From positions 682,001-746,000 of the forward strand of contig NZ_QPKV01000002.1 of assembly GCF_003339865.1 (NCBI RefSeq): DNA of 64,000 bases, written 5' to 3'. Shown here piece after piece: positions 26,429 through 35,121 of this stretch. The notes beneath the pieces are model-generated. The model did no database searches, had not been told where the DNA came from, and saw only the letters and a list, made by a program, of their open reading frames with translations. The stretch is from Pedobacter chinensis. GTDB taxonomy: Bacteria; Bacteroidota; Bacteroidia; Sphingobacteriales; Sphingobacteriaceae. A program made the translations under genes and the position numbers. Within the stretch, counting starts at the first letter, position 1. Each line of letters opens with the position of its first letter.

Positions 26429-26488
26429 GTTCGATTTCTGCCCTAAGCACAAAAACAAAATCGAGCTAAAGCCTTCATTTCTGATGGC
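26429..26488 (+). pseudogene. Decayed tRNA-Leu 3' end and terminator (possible att remnant)
   Basis: GTTCGATTTCTGCCCTAAGC followed by ACAAAAACAAAATCGAGCTA and a CATT-CTGATGG hairpin aligns, base for base with about ten differences, to the T arm, acceptor end and downstream flank of tRNA-Leu(TAA). No 5' part of a tRNA precedes it. It lies 140 bases before the second tRNA promoter and marks the right edge of the island. Confidence 0.7.
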
Positions 26489-26563
26489 TTCTTTATAAGT
26501 TCAAAATCGATTTTGTGCCGTTTGATCCAAATTCACATTACAATTATTTTTTTTTAAATATTT

Positions 26564-26593
26564 TTGAAACTGAAACATTAATTTCTATATTTG
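26564..26593 (+). promoter_or_regulatory. Promoter of the second tRNA-Gly/tRNA-Leu unit
   Basis: TTG (26564-26566), 19 bases, then TATATTTG (26586-26593). Same form as the promoter at 22390-22419, although most of the surrounding sequence differs between the two copies. Confidence 0.8.
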
Positions 26594-26626
26594 CAGCCCC
26601 AAGGAAACACAGTCAATGTGTAAATT

Positions 26627-26699
<73 letters not shown>

Positions 26700-26701
26700 C
26701 C

Positions 26702-26727
26702 AAATGCCTTCCTACCAGAAGGCATTT
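26702..26727 (+). other. Hairpin between tRNA-Gly and tRNA-Leu, copy 2
   Basis: AAATGCCTTC pairs with GAAGGCATTT over the same six-base loop as copy 1. The one position that differs is changed on both arms (C-G for T-A). Confidence 0.7.
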
Positions 26728-26749
26728 TATTTTAAAAGGTTAATCACCT

Positions 26750-26833
26750 GCTCGGGTGGTGGAACTGGTAGACACGCAGGACTTAAAATCCTGTGCTTTC
26801 AAAGGCGTGCGGGTTCGATTCCCGCCCCGAGTA
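26750..26833 (+). tRNA. tRNA-Leu(TAA), copy 2
   Basis: An 84-base tRNA-Leu with fully paired acceptor stem (GCTCGGG with CCCGAGT, G-U at the first pair), anticodon TAA at 26784-26786, long variable arm and discriminator A. This is presumably the intact, parental copy; copy 1 differs at acceptor position 5. Confidence 0.96.
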
Positions 26834-26852
26834 CAATAAACAAAATCGAACT

Positions 26853-26880
26853 AAAGCCATCAGAAATGATGGCTTTTTTT
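26853..26880 (+). terminator. Terminator after tRNA unit 2
   Basis: The same AAAGCCATCA/TGATGGCTTT hairpin with GAAA loop and a run of T as at 22682-22708. It ends four bases before the RhuM-Doc stop codon, so it could also act on the convergent minus-strand transcript. Confidence 0.9.
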
Positions 26881-26884
26881 GTAT

Positions 26885-27877
26885 TTAGTTATTCGAATTA
26901 ATCAGATTTACAATTACCTTAACCATCATATCCTTTTCATCAGGTTTACTTTCTGCGATCATTAAAGTCAATGCAACCAATGCATTGTCAGCAATGCGTT
27001 TAGACCCGTCATTTCTATACAAGATTTTGTTCTTATCCAAGAACCATACAAATAGATAAGCTGCGATACGTTTATTCCCATCAGAGAAAGAATGATTTTT
27101 AACCACAAAATATAACAAGTTTGCGGCCTTTTCTTCAACACTTGGGTATACATCTATCCCTCCAAATGTTTGGTAAATGGCTCCGATAGAACCCTTAAAC
27201 GATGCATCTTTTTCATTCCCAAACAAAGAGCTTCCACCAAATTTGTCCTTAAGATTACGAATAGCTTTCATCGCTTCGTCATAATCGATTATGAACAATT
27301 CCTCTGATGTAGTACCATCGATGGCTAGTTGTTGATGGTCGTATTTGTCCAGAATATCTAACGCGTAGGAATAATCGGTTACCACCTTTAGCAAACCAGT
27401 TGCTTCGTCTGAACTAAGCTCCTTACTTTCCAGCACGTGACTCAATAAATTTACAGTATTTTTTAAACTTGCCAACTGCTCTGCCTGTTCCTTTAACCTT
27501 TTCTCGTTTATTGAATAGCCCTTAATTAAATATTCCTTTAATACTTTATTTGCCCAGACCCGAAATTGAGTACCCCTTAATGAATTAACTCGATATCCTA
27601 CTGATATTACCAAATCTAGATTATAATGGTCCAAATTCCTCATTACGCTTCTTTCTCCTTCTTCCCTAACTGTTCGGAATTTCCGAACAGTTAATTCCTT
27701 ATCCAGCTCACCAGATTCGAAAATATGCTTAATATGTTCACTAATGTTTGCCTTACTGCTCTGGAAAAGTTCGACAAGCTGGTTTTGGGTCAGCCAAATC
27801 GTTTCATTTTCAAGTTTTACATCAATTGCAGTTTCTTCATCCTTGGTTTTATAAATGATAATTTGATTTGGCTCCAT
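26885..27877 (-). CDS. RhuM-family protein fused to a Doc/Fic domain
   Basis: A 330-residue two-domain protein. Residues 1 to about 125 match the virulence RhuM family (ETIWLTQNQLVELFQSSKAN, VRKFRTVREEG, YNLDLVISVGYRVNSLRGTQFRVWA). A short coiled segment (about 125-155) leads to a Fic/Doc domain with the motif HSFSDGNKR at 262-270. The NKR ending, instead of NGR, is that of Doc-type enzymes, which phosphorylate rather than AMPylate targets. RhuM proteins occur in accessory DNA and their role is not settled; with a Doc domain a toxin or anti-phage role is plausible. No separate antitoxin gene is seen. A truncated second copy of its start is at 29172-29253. Confidence 0.85.
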   Translation of the reverse strand: MEPNQIIIYKTKDEETAIDVKLENETIWLTQNQLVELFQSSKANISEHIKHIFESGELDKELTVRKFRTVREEGERSVMRNLDHYNLDLVISVGYRVNSLRGTQFRVWANKVLKEYLIKGYSINEKRLKEQAEQLASLKNTVNLLSHVLESKELSSDEATGLLKVVTDYSYALDILDKYDHQQLAIDGTTSEELFIIDYDEAMKAIRNLKDKFGGSSLFGNEKDASFKGSIGAIYQTFGGIDVYPSVEEKAANLLYFVVKNHSFSDGNKRIAAYLFVWFLDKNKILYRNDGSKRIADNALVALTLMIAESKPDEKDMMVKVIVNLINSNN

Positions 27878-28124
27878 ATAGCTTTTGGTTTAAATGTAAA
27901 GATAGGATCATTGCATACCACTAACAATATCCATTTTTACACATCACAACGCTATTCCTTTAACGATCCAATAACTCTCTTGATATAGTTTGATCAATAA
28001 TTATCAAATTAAAACGATGTAATAAATTTACCGTCGCCCTTTAAAAATGTGCGTTCTTTGGTATTATTCAGCTAATAGTTTCAAATCTTTTTCAAAATGG
28101 TTCGTGATTTGTAGCTTCGTCAGT

Positions 28125-28167
28125 GCAATAAACAAAATCGAACTAAGCCATCAGAAATGATGGTTTT
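28125..28167 (+). repeat. Fourth copy of the tRNA-Leu downstream flank
   Basis: CAATAAACAAAATCGAACTA and the AGCCATCA-GAAA-TGATGG hairpin recur here with one base lost, but without a recognisable tRNA upstream. The rest of 27878-28359 holds the RhuM promoter region and nothing else I can call. It may be the far att remnant of a second, RhuM-carrying island. Confidence 0.7.
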
Positions 28168-28359
28168 TAACCAAATCTAACGCAGCAGGATATATTGGGA
28201 AACATGAAGCCAAAGAATAACCAGCAGAAAAAAGCTAAAATTGCAGTAACCTATCGGAAAGGATAAAGAAGATCGGTATAATTGATTTAAACAATAAACC
28301 CACCTAAAGCTATAACCACATATGTACAATTCGCAGCATTGAGACTTTTCCGAAAATAA

Positions 28360-28980
28360 TTAAACCGTACACTTAAATCCTGCCCACAAACTCTTCAGTT
28401 TTATCCAGACAGGATCAGTAACCAGCTTTGGTGAAACCTGATAAAAAACAATGGTTTTCGAACTTCCCGGACATTTTTTAACGTGGATTAACGCCTGAAG
28501 TATGATCGGCCTCTGCCCCATATAGTCCAGCATGTTAATAGTGCCTGCGAAGGTTTGAAGATCTCCCTTTTCTGTTTTTATTGCACGCAGTTTGGTTTGG
28601 GTTTTGATAACCAATGATTTTGGAATATTCCGTTTGGTAATATTTCTGCCCACTAGCCCATCATAATATACGTTGAGGTTTTTCTGGATGATTGCTGTAG
28701 TTTGAGTTGGATTACCATCCAGTAACCATAGGAATGCATAAGACCAATACTCAGGACTTTTTTCATCTCCCCAGCCTCTTGTAAAACGGACATCTTCAAC
28801 ACCAGAGTATTTGATAGACGGTGCAAAATCAATCGGGATCAGAAAACGTTCGATCCCCCATCCATCCAGCTCCAGGTAATAAGGTGGTTTCCAGGATGGC
28901 CCATCAAATGCGGGTTGACTTTGTGCTACTGTTGCTGGGCATACGCAGCTGAACAACAAAATGAGGATGTACTTATTCAT
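28360..28980 (-). CDS. Secreted hypothetical protein
   Basis: A 206-residue protein with a signal peptide (MNKYILILLFSCVCPATVAQ, cleavage after AQ). I do not recognise the family. The mature part is rich in aromatic residues (PSWKPPYYLELDGWGIERF, SPEYWSYAFLWLLDG) and has strand-like segments and two Cys residues that could pair (CPGSSK near residue 173 and the C-terminal KCTV). Its ATG overlaps by eight bases the stop codon of a decayed ABC permease fragment, so it probably once followed that permease in an operon; the present promoter is unclear. Confidence 0.65.
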   Translation of the reverse strand: MNKYILILLFSCVCPATVAQSQPAFDGPSWKPPYYLELDGWGIERFLIPIDFAPSIKYSGVEDVRFTRGWGDEKSPEYWSYAFLWLLDGNPTQTTAIIQKNLNVYYDGLVGRNITKRNIPKSLVIKTQTKLRAIKTEKGDLQTFAGTINMLDYMGQRPIILQALIHVKKCPGSSKTIVFYQVSPKLVTDPVWIKLKSLWAGFKCTV

Positions 28981-29167
28981 ATTTTAAGGCTTTATTAGGA
29001 TTTGATTTAGCAGAGGAAATATCCTGGCAATTAATTGCCAGGAAAGTGATCGGCACCATTATTACACAAGTTATGTTGGGCAGCTCAACAATGGCAACTT
29101 TTAACTCTCTCATAGCATAATTAATACAGGTTAACAACATGCCTGAAGCGACCTTTAAAAAAAGGAA
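28973..29167 (-). pseudogene. C-terminal remnant of an FtsX/MacB-type ABC transporter permease
   Basis: Read on the minus strand, an open frame without a proper start ends with ITFLAINCQDISSAKSNP followed by NKALKYE and a stop. This matches the usual end of Bacteroidota MacB/FtsX-type permeases (a last helix, then xxQxIxxAxxNPVKxLxxE). Upstream the frame meets a stop at 29168-29170, right where the RhuM remnant begins, so nearly the whole permease has been lost. A perfect 22-base palindrome (29022-29043, TCCTGGCAAT plus its inverse) lies inside it. Confidence 0.5.
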
Positions 29168-29171
29168 TTAT

Positions 29172-29253
29172 ATCAATTGCAGTTCTCCCATCTTTGGTTT
29201 GATAAATGCAATTTGATTAGATTCCATTAGCTATTGGTTTAAATGTAAAGATA
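29172..29253 (-). pseudogene. Truncated second copy of the RhuM-Doc gene start
   Basis: This stretch aligns with 27821-27904 (about 80% by eye): the 5' untranslated part (TTTAAATGTAAAGATA on the plus strand), the ATG (29227-29225) and the first ~19 codons. A one-base deletion shifts the frame and the copy stops abruptly at 29172, next to the ABC permease remnant. It cannot encode a working protein. Confidence 0.8.
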
Positions 29254-29316
29254 ACAATAATCATAAAGCCGATACAAGATTTAAGCTCAGGCAATATTTA
29301 AAATCTTACTCATTGA

Positions 29317-30099
29317 TCAAGTTATTGCCCTGTCTAAGTGTACATATCCTCCATCCACATAAATTAACTGCCCTGTGGTATGACTTGAACGTTTTGACAA
29401 CAAAAATACCACCATATTTGCAATTTCCTCTGTTTTTGTCATCCGTTTCTCCAAAGGAATTTTTTGAGTAATCATTTTCAATTTTCCCTCCGGATCATCA
29501 AAAGTATCTAACCACTTTTGATACAGTGGGGTCATGGCTTCTGCTACGATGACTGCATTTACCCTAATTTCAAAAGGCAATAATTCAACAGCCCATTCAC
29601 GTGTGAGTGCATTGCGTCCACCGTTTGCGGCTGCATATCCTGATGTTCCACCTTGTCCCGTATCAGCTGTTTTACTTCCAATATTTACAATTGTGCCCTT
29701 ACTTTTTTTAAGTGCGGGCAATGCATGATGAACCAATGAGTAATAATGTACTAAATTTTTATGCAATGATGCTATAAAATCTTCATCATTTCCAGTTTCA
29801 AGCCCTATGCTATCGTTCACACCTGCATTGTTAACAATACCATCTATCCTTCCATACTTCTTTAACACATCATCAACTACGATTTTACAGCTACCTGGTT
29901 GTGTCAGTTCTGCTGTTTGATAATCTGCATTATAATTTAATAACCTAATTTCTTTTAATAGTTTCTCATTGTCAGTTTGGTTTCTGCCAATGATAATTGG
30001 AAAGGCTTGTTCTGCTGCCAACATCTTTACAATGGCTGCACCTATGCCTTTTGCGCCCCCGCTAACTAAAATAACCTTATCCTTTAAGTCAAGATTCAT
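29317..30099 (-). CDS. SDR family oxidoreductase, probable sugar (fucose-pathway) dehydrogenase
   Basis: A 260-residue SDR with the cofactor loop SGGAKGIG at 13-20, NNAG at 90-93, Ser142 and Tyr155. The Lys expected four residues after the Tyr is Asn (N159 in YAAANGGRNALTREW). The segment ALTREWAVELLPFEIRVNAV with TPLY is like L-fucose dehydrogenases and related SDRs of oxidative fucose catabolism. It is the last gene of the minus-strand cluster fucP-uxaA-SDR, 116 bases after the dehydratase gene, so a role as L-fucose or 2-keto-3-deoxy-L-fuconate dehydrogenase fits the context; this is inference, and the Lys change needs a functional check. Confidence 0.78.
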   Translation of the reverse strand: MNLDLKDKVILVSGGAKGIGAAIVKMLAAEQAFPIIIGRNQTDNEKLLKEIRLLNYNADYQTAELTQPGSCKIVVDDVLKKYGRIDGIVNNAGVNDSIGLETGNDEDFIASLHKNLVHYYSLVHHALPALKKSKGTIVNIGSKTADTGQGGTSGYAAANGGRNALTREWAVELLPFEIRVNAVIVAEAMTPLYQKWLDTFDDPEGKLKMITQKIPLEKRMTKTEEIANMVVFLLSKRSSHTTGQLIYVDGGYVHLDRAIT

Positions 30100-30215
30100 A
30101 TTCTATTGTTTTGTTAATTACCATCATTTATAGAAAGAGATTGTATAGCCAGTTCATGCTGTTCCAAGTGTCTCTCAGCTTAAATGAACAGTTGTTTTAG
30201 TAAAACTTATTGAAA

Positions 30216-31853
30216 TTAAAGACTTACTCCTCTTTTCCAGGGAATAAAATCATCCTGATTTAGCTGAACAGCCTTGGGCACCTCTTCTCCACTTGCTACT
30301 TTAATGCAGTATTCCAGAATATCTTCACCCATTTCGGTAATATCTTTTTCACCACGGATAACGGGGCCAGTATCAATATCAATAATATCGGCCATTCTTT
30401 GTGCCAATGCGGTATTGGTAGCTACTTTGATGGTCGGACAAACCGGATTACCAGTCGGCGTACCTAAACCTGTAGTAAATAAGATTAACGTTGCACCGGC
30501 CGCAGCCTTACCGGTTGTGGCTTCAACGTCATTTCCTGGTGTGCATACTAAACTCAAACCTGCTTTTGTTGCAGGCTCTGTATAATCGAGTACATCAACA
30601 ATTGGTGAGTTTCCCGCTTTTTTTGCTGCTCCGGCAGATTTAATGGCATCGGTAATTAATCCATCTTTAATATTTCCCGGCGAAGGATTCATATAAAAAC
30701 CTGATCCAACCTTATGAGCTAATTCATCATATTCTGTCATTAAACGAATGAACTTTTCTGCGGTTGGCTGATCAATGGAACGATCGATTATTTCCTGCTC
30801 CACACCACATAATTCAGGAAACTCTGCCAGTAAAACTTTGGCACCAAGCCCCACCAGTAAATCTGCACAATGTCCCACTGCCGGGTTAGCTGAAATACCG
30901 CTAAAACCATCGCTTCCACCACATTTTACACCAACACATAATTTACGAAGTGGTGCTTCCGTTCTTTCTATTTCATTAATAGCCATTAACCCCTCAAAAG
31001 TTTGCTGAATCGCCTGCCTTACCAACTCTTCTTCACTTTCAGTTTGCTGCTGTTCAAAAACCAGTAATGGTTTATCAAATAAAGGATTTCTGGCCAGTAA
31101 ATCTTTCTTAAAATCACTTACCTGTAAGTGCTGACAACCAAGGCTTAGGAGTGTAATACCCGCCACATTAGGATGATCTGCATAGGCAGCCAGCAAATGG
31201 CTTAACACTTCTGCATCTTGCCTTGTTCCACCACAACCACCGCTGTGATTAAGAAATTTTATTCCATCAATATTTTTAAAAATTCTCGATGCTTTAGCAT
31301 CATGAAGTGGATCAAAAGACACATCCTTAATATTCTCTCCATTCTTCAAAGCATTTACCAGTTCATTGGCGTAATGTTTATATTTATCATCAACAGCATA
31401 ACCTAAAGCATTATAGAGCGCTTCTTTTATAATGTCCAGATTTCTGTTTTCGCAAAAAACAGTGGGAATAAAAAGCCAATAATTTGCCGTTCCAACCTGT
31501 CCGTTTTTTCTATGATAACCTTTAAATGTACGATCCTGGAATTTGCTTACATCAGGAGCCTGCCACTTGTAATCCACTTTACGATATACATACGGCTCGG
31601 CTGCATGTTTGGTGTTTTCTGTATTCATTATACTTCCAGCGCCTAAATCATACTGTGTTTTACCAACCAGTACGCCATACATAATAACCTCAGATCCATA
31701 CTGCATATCCTGCATGAAAAATTTATGCTTTGCAGGTACATCATTTTGCAGTGTATAGTTGTTACCTTCATAGCTGATCACCTCATGCTTATTTAAGTTT
31801 GTTAAGGCAACCAAAACATTGTCGTTGTTATTTATTTTAATCACTTTTTTCAT
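30216..31853 (-). CDS. UxaA-family dehydratase (altronate/fuconate dehydratase type)
   Basis: A 545-residue protein of the UxaA/GarD family: an N-terminal SAF-like domain (residues 1 to about 95) followed by the large catalytic region with GYHRKNGQVGTANYWLFIPT, HSGGCGGTRQDAEVL, LGCQHLQ, GVKCGGSDGFSGISANPAVG and TTGLGTPTGNPVCPTIKVATN. Family enzymes dehydrate altronate, galactarate and other sugar acids. Placed six bases after fucP and beside an SDR, it more likely dehydrates a fucose-derived acid (L-fuconate) than altronate, since no uxaB/uxaC genes are present. That assignment is inferred from context only. Confidence 0.85.
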   Translation of the reverse strand: MKKVIKINNNDNVLVALTNLNKHEVISYEGNNYTLQNDVPAKHKFFMQDMQYGSEVIMYGVLVGKTQYDLGAGSIMNTENTKHAAEPYVYRKVDYKWQAPDVSKFQDRTFKGYHRKNGQVGTANYWLFIPTVFCENRNLDIIKEALYNALGYAVDDKYKHYANELVNALKNGENIKDVSFDPLHDAKASRIFKNIDGIKFLNHSGGCGGTRQDAEVLSHLLAAYADHPNVAGITLLSLGCQHLQVSDFKKDLLARNPLFDKPLLVFEQQQTESEEELVRQAIQQTFEGLMAINEIERTEAPLRKLCVGVKCGGSDGFSGISANPAVGHCADLLVGLGAKVLLAEFPELCGVEQEIIDRSIDQPTAEKFIRLMTEYDELAHKVGSGFYMNPSPGNIKDGLITDAIKSAGAAKKAGNSPIVDVLDYTEPATKAGLSLVCTPGNDVEATTGKAAAGATLILFTTGLGTPTGNPVCPTIKVATNTALAQRMADIIDIDTGPVIRGEKDITEMGEDILEYCIKVASGEEVPKAVQLNQDDFIPWKRGVSL

Positions 31854-31859
31854 GATAAG

Positions 31860-33143
31860 CTAATTTTGCGATGGTTTATATCCTGATTTACCAAAATAAA
31901 AAACGACTAAAAAACAAAATAACGGTACTACGTATCCATACTGAATACTTCCCGAAACATCTGATATATAACCCAATAAAAGTGGCAAAAAAGCTCCACC
32001 AACAATAGACATCACAATCAGGGAAGAAGCAATTTTGGTGTCCTTTCCAAGTCCCTGTATTCCTAAAGAAAATATTGTGGGAAACATAACAGACATAAAA
32101 AAGGCTGTTCCGATAAGTGCATATACGGTTATTAATCCATGTGCAAATATGGAAATCAGCGTCAGGAGCGCACTCATTAAGGCGTAGCACATCAGCAATT
32201 TATTAGGTGCCATATACCGCATAAAAAAAGTACCGGCAAACCGGCCTAACATAAAAGCCAGCCCGGCTATACCAGAATACCAGGCAGCAGATGCTAAACT
32301 AATTCCTGCAGATACTCCAACAAACCGCACAAAGAAACTTAATATACATACCTGCGCACCTACATAAAAAAACTGAGCAATTACACCCCATCTCAGTTGC
32401 CTGAACTTAAGCGCATCAGCAATGCTTGATTTTTCTTCTGTTTCATTTGATTTTATATCGGGTAGTTTAGTAAAGGCAAACAAAATGATAACGAGCACAA
32501 TGGCGATACCTAAAAAAGTATATGGCCCTTTTACGCTTGCGGCTTCTGCAGTAACATACCTATTATATGCTTCTTGCGACATTGCATTAATTTGCGCCTC
32601 GGTTTCAGTTGAACCGGTAAAAATAAATTTTGATCCAATTATGGGAGCAAGGAAAGCTGCCAAACCATTGAATGACTGAGAAAAATTTAAGCGTTGTGTA
32701 GCAGACTCAGGAGGACCAAGTACAGTTACGTATGGATTCGCTGCTGTTTCTAAAAAAGCTAAACCGCAGGCTATAATAAATAAAGCACCCAGAAAATAAA
32801 TATAAACTTTCGTATCAGCAGCGGGAATAAACAGGAATGAACCTATGGCAAAAAGCACTAACCCTAAAATAATACCACTTTTATATCCCCAACGCTTCAT
32901 TACATAACCTGCAGGCAAGGCCATAGCAAAATAAGCAATGAATATAGAAAAATCCACAAATGATGATTCAAGATCATTGAGTTTAAAAGCTTTACGTAAA
33001 TGCGGGATAAGTATGGGATCCAGATTATGTACAAAACCCCAGAAAAAGAATAAGCTGGTTACTAAAATAAGTGGAAATAAATAATTACCCGGTCGGCTTT
33101 GATTAGGACTTAGACTGAATTTTTCAGTTGTTGTATGGCTCAT
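31860..33143 (-). CDS. fucP: L-fucose:H+ symporter (FucP-type MFS permease)
   Basis: A 427-residue major facilitator with 12 predicted helices. The FucP signature LFFFWGFVHNLDPILIPHLRKAF is at the first helix; D42 corresponds to D46 and E132 (CGLAFLETAANPYV) to E135 of E. coli FucP, the acidic pair used in proton-coupled fucose transport. Related sugar permeases of the same family (for example for glucose/galactose) share parts of this, but the neighbouring fucosidase supports fucose. It is the first gene of the fucP-uxaA-SDR operon and is divergent from an AraC regulator. Confidence 0.88.
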   Translation of the reverse strand: MSHTTTEKFSLSPNQSRPGNYLFPLILVTSLFFFWGFVHNLDPILIPHLRKAFKLNDLESSFVDFSIFIAYFAMALPAGYVMKRWGYKSGIILGLVLFAIGSFLFIPAADTKVYIYFLGALFIIACGLAFLETAANPYVTVLGPPESATQRLNFSQSFNGLAAFLAPIIGSKFIFTGSTETEAQINAMSQEAYNRYVTAEAASVKGPYTFLGIAIVLVIILFAFTKLPDIKSNETEEKSSIADALKFRQLRWGVIAQFFYVGAQVCILSFFVRFVGVSAGISLASAAWYSGIAGLAFMLGRFAGTFFMRYMAPNKLLMCYALMSALLTLISIFAHGLITVYALIGTAFFMSVMFPTIFSLGIQGLGKDTKIASSLIVMSIVGGAFLPLLLGYISDVSGSIQYGYVVPLFCFLVVFYFGKSGYKPSQN

Positions 33144-33394
33144 CGATTAATCGGTTTTGGTTTTTCTTAATGTAAAATGATATTTAACTGTTAAAGCCAT
33201 TTGCTTCTGTAACCAACGCTGCCCATGTTGGCCGTTTATATCATTAAAATACTGTCAGTTCAAAAAGAGAATGAAATTGATTTATGCACTAAGCATAAAT
33301 AAACAAACTCCCGTGAAATACAATACTGGTTCTACATACAAATAAAACTTTTAAATCGGAGCTAAATGTTTACGTTATCATCAAATTATTAAGC

Positions 33395-33439
33395 TAAATT
33401 GGATATTATATTATTTTTTATAATATTTATTGCAATTTA
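33395..33439. promoter_or_regulatory. Nested inverted repeats between fucP and the AraC gene
   Basis: TAAATTG/CAATTTA (33395-33401, 33433-33439) enclose ATATTATA/TATAATAT (33403-33410, 33419-33426). They end 30 bases before the AraC start and about 250 bases before fucP in the divergent 326-base gap. An operator or AT-rich promoter element is possible; nothing else in the gap can be called. Confidence 0.35.
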
Positions 33440-33469
33440 AGTTAGTTTTCAAATTCAGTAATTCCATTT

Positions 33470-34333
33470 ATGAAACCTCACTTATTAAAAGTGTCTCCTA
33501 CATCTGCACAATCTTTTAGTGCCCGGCGAGATATGATGCCAAACGTGAATAACCGATGGCACTATCACTCTGCCCTGGAGTTAATTTATTTAAAAAAAGG
33601 AAAAGGAACGCAATTCATTGGCGATAATATTAAGAATTTTAGTGATGGCGAAGTGGTTTTAGTAGGAAGTAACCTGCCCCACTACTGGCGTTTCGATCAT
33701 GAATATTTTGAACACTCCGGTCAATTAACTGCAGATGTGTATGTTGTTCATTTTGAAGAGTTATTTTGGGGTAATGATTTTTTAAATCTTCCTGAAAATA
33801 TGGAGATTAAGAAAGTTATAGCGAATGCTAAAAGAGGCATGCAGATCAACGGAAAGTTTAAAAAAGTTGTGGCCAACCTGATTGTTGAGATTGTTGAAAG
33901 CAGTGGCGTGAAGAGAATTTTGCTTCTGTTAGAAGCTTTGCTTGCTATAAGCCAGTGCAAAGAGATTAACTATCTCGCTTCGCTGGGATTTCAATGCAAC
34001 TTTCAGGATGCAGAGAAAGACCGCATTCAGGCTATATATAATTACACCATTAGTAATTATAAAAAGAGAATAGAGTTAAATGAAATTGCTGAAATAGCCA
34101 AGATCAGTCCTAATTCCTTTTGCAAATTTTTTAAATCCAGAAGCAGAAAAACCTACACTCAGTTTACTAATGAAATCAGGATTGGTCAGGCTTGCAAACT
34201 GCTTATTGAAAACAGCATGAGTGTAAAGGAGATTTGTTATGAAAGCGGATTCCACAATTTTGCCAGCTTTCACAAATGCTTTAAAGATATCATTGGCAAA
34301 ACACCCTTAAAATATCAACAGGAATTTATTTAA
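33470..34333 (+). CDS. AraC-family regulator, probable fucose-locus regulator
   Basis: A 287-residue protein with an N-terminal cupin sugar-sensing domain (WHYHSALELIYLKKGKGTQFIGD, VVLVGSNLPHYW) and a C-terminal AraC double HTH (about 190-287; IAEIAKISPNSFCKFFKSRSRKTYTQFTNEIRI and ICYESGFHNFASFHKCFKDIIGKTPLKYQ). It is divergently transcribed from fucP-uxaA-SDR, the usual position of a dedicated regulator, and so is likely to sense fucose or a derivative. No other regulator lies in the fucose region. Confidence 0.87.
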   Translation: MKPHLLKVSPTSAQSFSARRDMMPNVNNRWHYHSALELIYLKKGKGTQFIGDNIKNFSDGEVVLVGSNLPHYWRFDHEYFEHSGQLTADVYVVHFEELFWGNDFLNLPENMEIKKVIANAKRGMQINGKFKKVVANLIVEIVESSGVKRILLLLEALLAISQCKEINYLASLGFQCNFQDAEKDRIQAIYNYTISNYKKRIELNEIAEIAKISPNSFCKFFKSRSRKTYTQFTNEIRIGQACKLLIENSMSVKEICYESGFHNFASFHKCFKDIIGKTPLKYQQEFI

Positions 34334-34669
34334 TTGGTTGAAATAAAAAATTAAAATGAATTACTTAGGCGATTAAATCGCCGTCTTCAAATATCATTAT
34401 TAAAAACGAGGACGATAATCTATTAATGGCATTTTTTTTTCCCCAAATAGAAAGATCTCTATTTTACCAATGTCATTAAGTCAAAGGAAACTTGCTCGTC
34501 AATTGCAAGTAAAACGAGCAATCTTGCATGCATGTGAGTAATGAAGATGCAAATACAAAAAGATTGCTTTATCGATATGCCTCCGGTGACTGTTATTCTT
34601 AATTATGATCACACTGACGAAGTTTCCCCAACCCGCAATCCGGCAAAACTTCGTTAGGTTTGAAACACC

Positions 34670-34781
34670 CGTCATTGCGAACTAAAGGAAGGGCTATTAG
34701 ACGAAGTGAAGCAATCTTTCAGTACTATAATGGGTTTTTGACAGCAAACAGATTGCTTCGTCTTTCCCCTCCTCAATGACG
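34670..34781. repeat. REP-like palindromic element
   Basis: Arms CGTCATTGCGA and CAATGACG, with inner GAAGCAATCT and AGATTGCTTCG. Same family as 8578-8663 and the array at 52546-53320. It lies in the 788-base gap between the AraC gene and the GH2 gene. Confidence 0.8.
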
Positions 34782-34860
34782 GCCGCTCTATAAAGCTTAT
34801 CACTGGCAGTCTTATTTCATAAAAATCAATATCAATGACGTTGGAACTCTTCAGATATTT

Positions 34861-34924
34861 CCCGCAGATGCCGATGATTACGCAGATCAAAATAAAACTC
34901 ACGTAATCTTCTTAAATCTGCGGG
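34861..34924. repeat. Palindromic repeat (CCCGCAGAT family)
   Basis: CCCGCAGAT (34861-34869) and ATCTGCGGG (34916-34924) with an inner pair GATTACG/CGTAATC (34876-34882, 34902-34908). It belongs to a different repeat family from the element 80 bases upstream. The rest of 34334-35121 shows no gene. Confidence 0.75.
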
Positions 34925-35121
34925 ATATTGCTTCTTTAAAACTTAAGTTAAAATCTTAATTAACAATAAATCACAAAAATATGTCAATGTTAGCGTGGTC
35001 GATGATAAAAAATTGATGAATTTAACGATTTTAACCTCTAAGAGGTGTCATTATCTCTTATCCAAACTCACCTTTGGTTAAATATGACATCGGGTGGGAA
35101 TCATGCATTTATATATAAATT

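Noticed and set aside
28201..28266. Short frame starting MKPKNNQQKKAK
   Set aside because: Only about 20 codons, no homologue recognised and no regulatory signals; not called as a gene.
34672..34902. A 76-residue frame between the AraC and GH2 genes
   Set aside because: It lies over the REP-like element and the palindromic repeat; no coding evidence.
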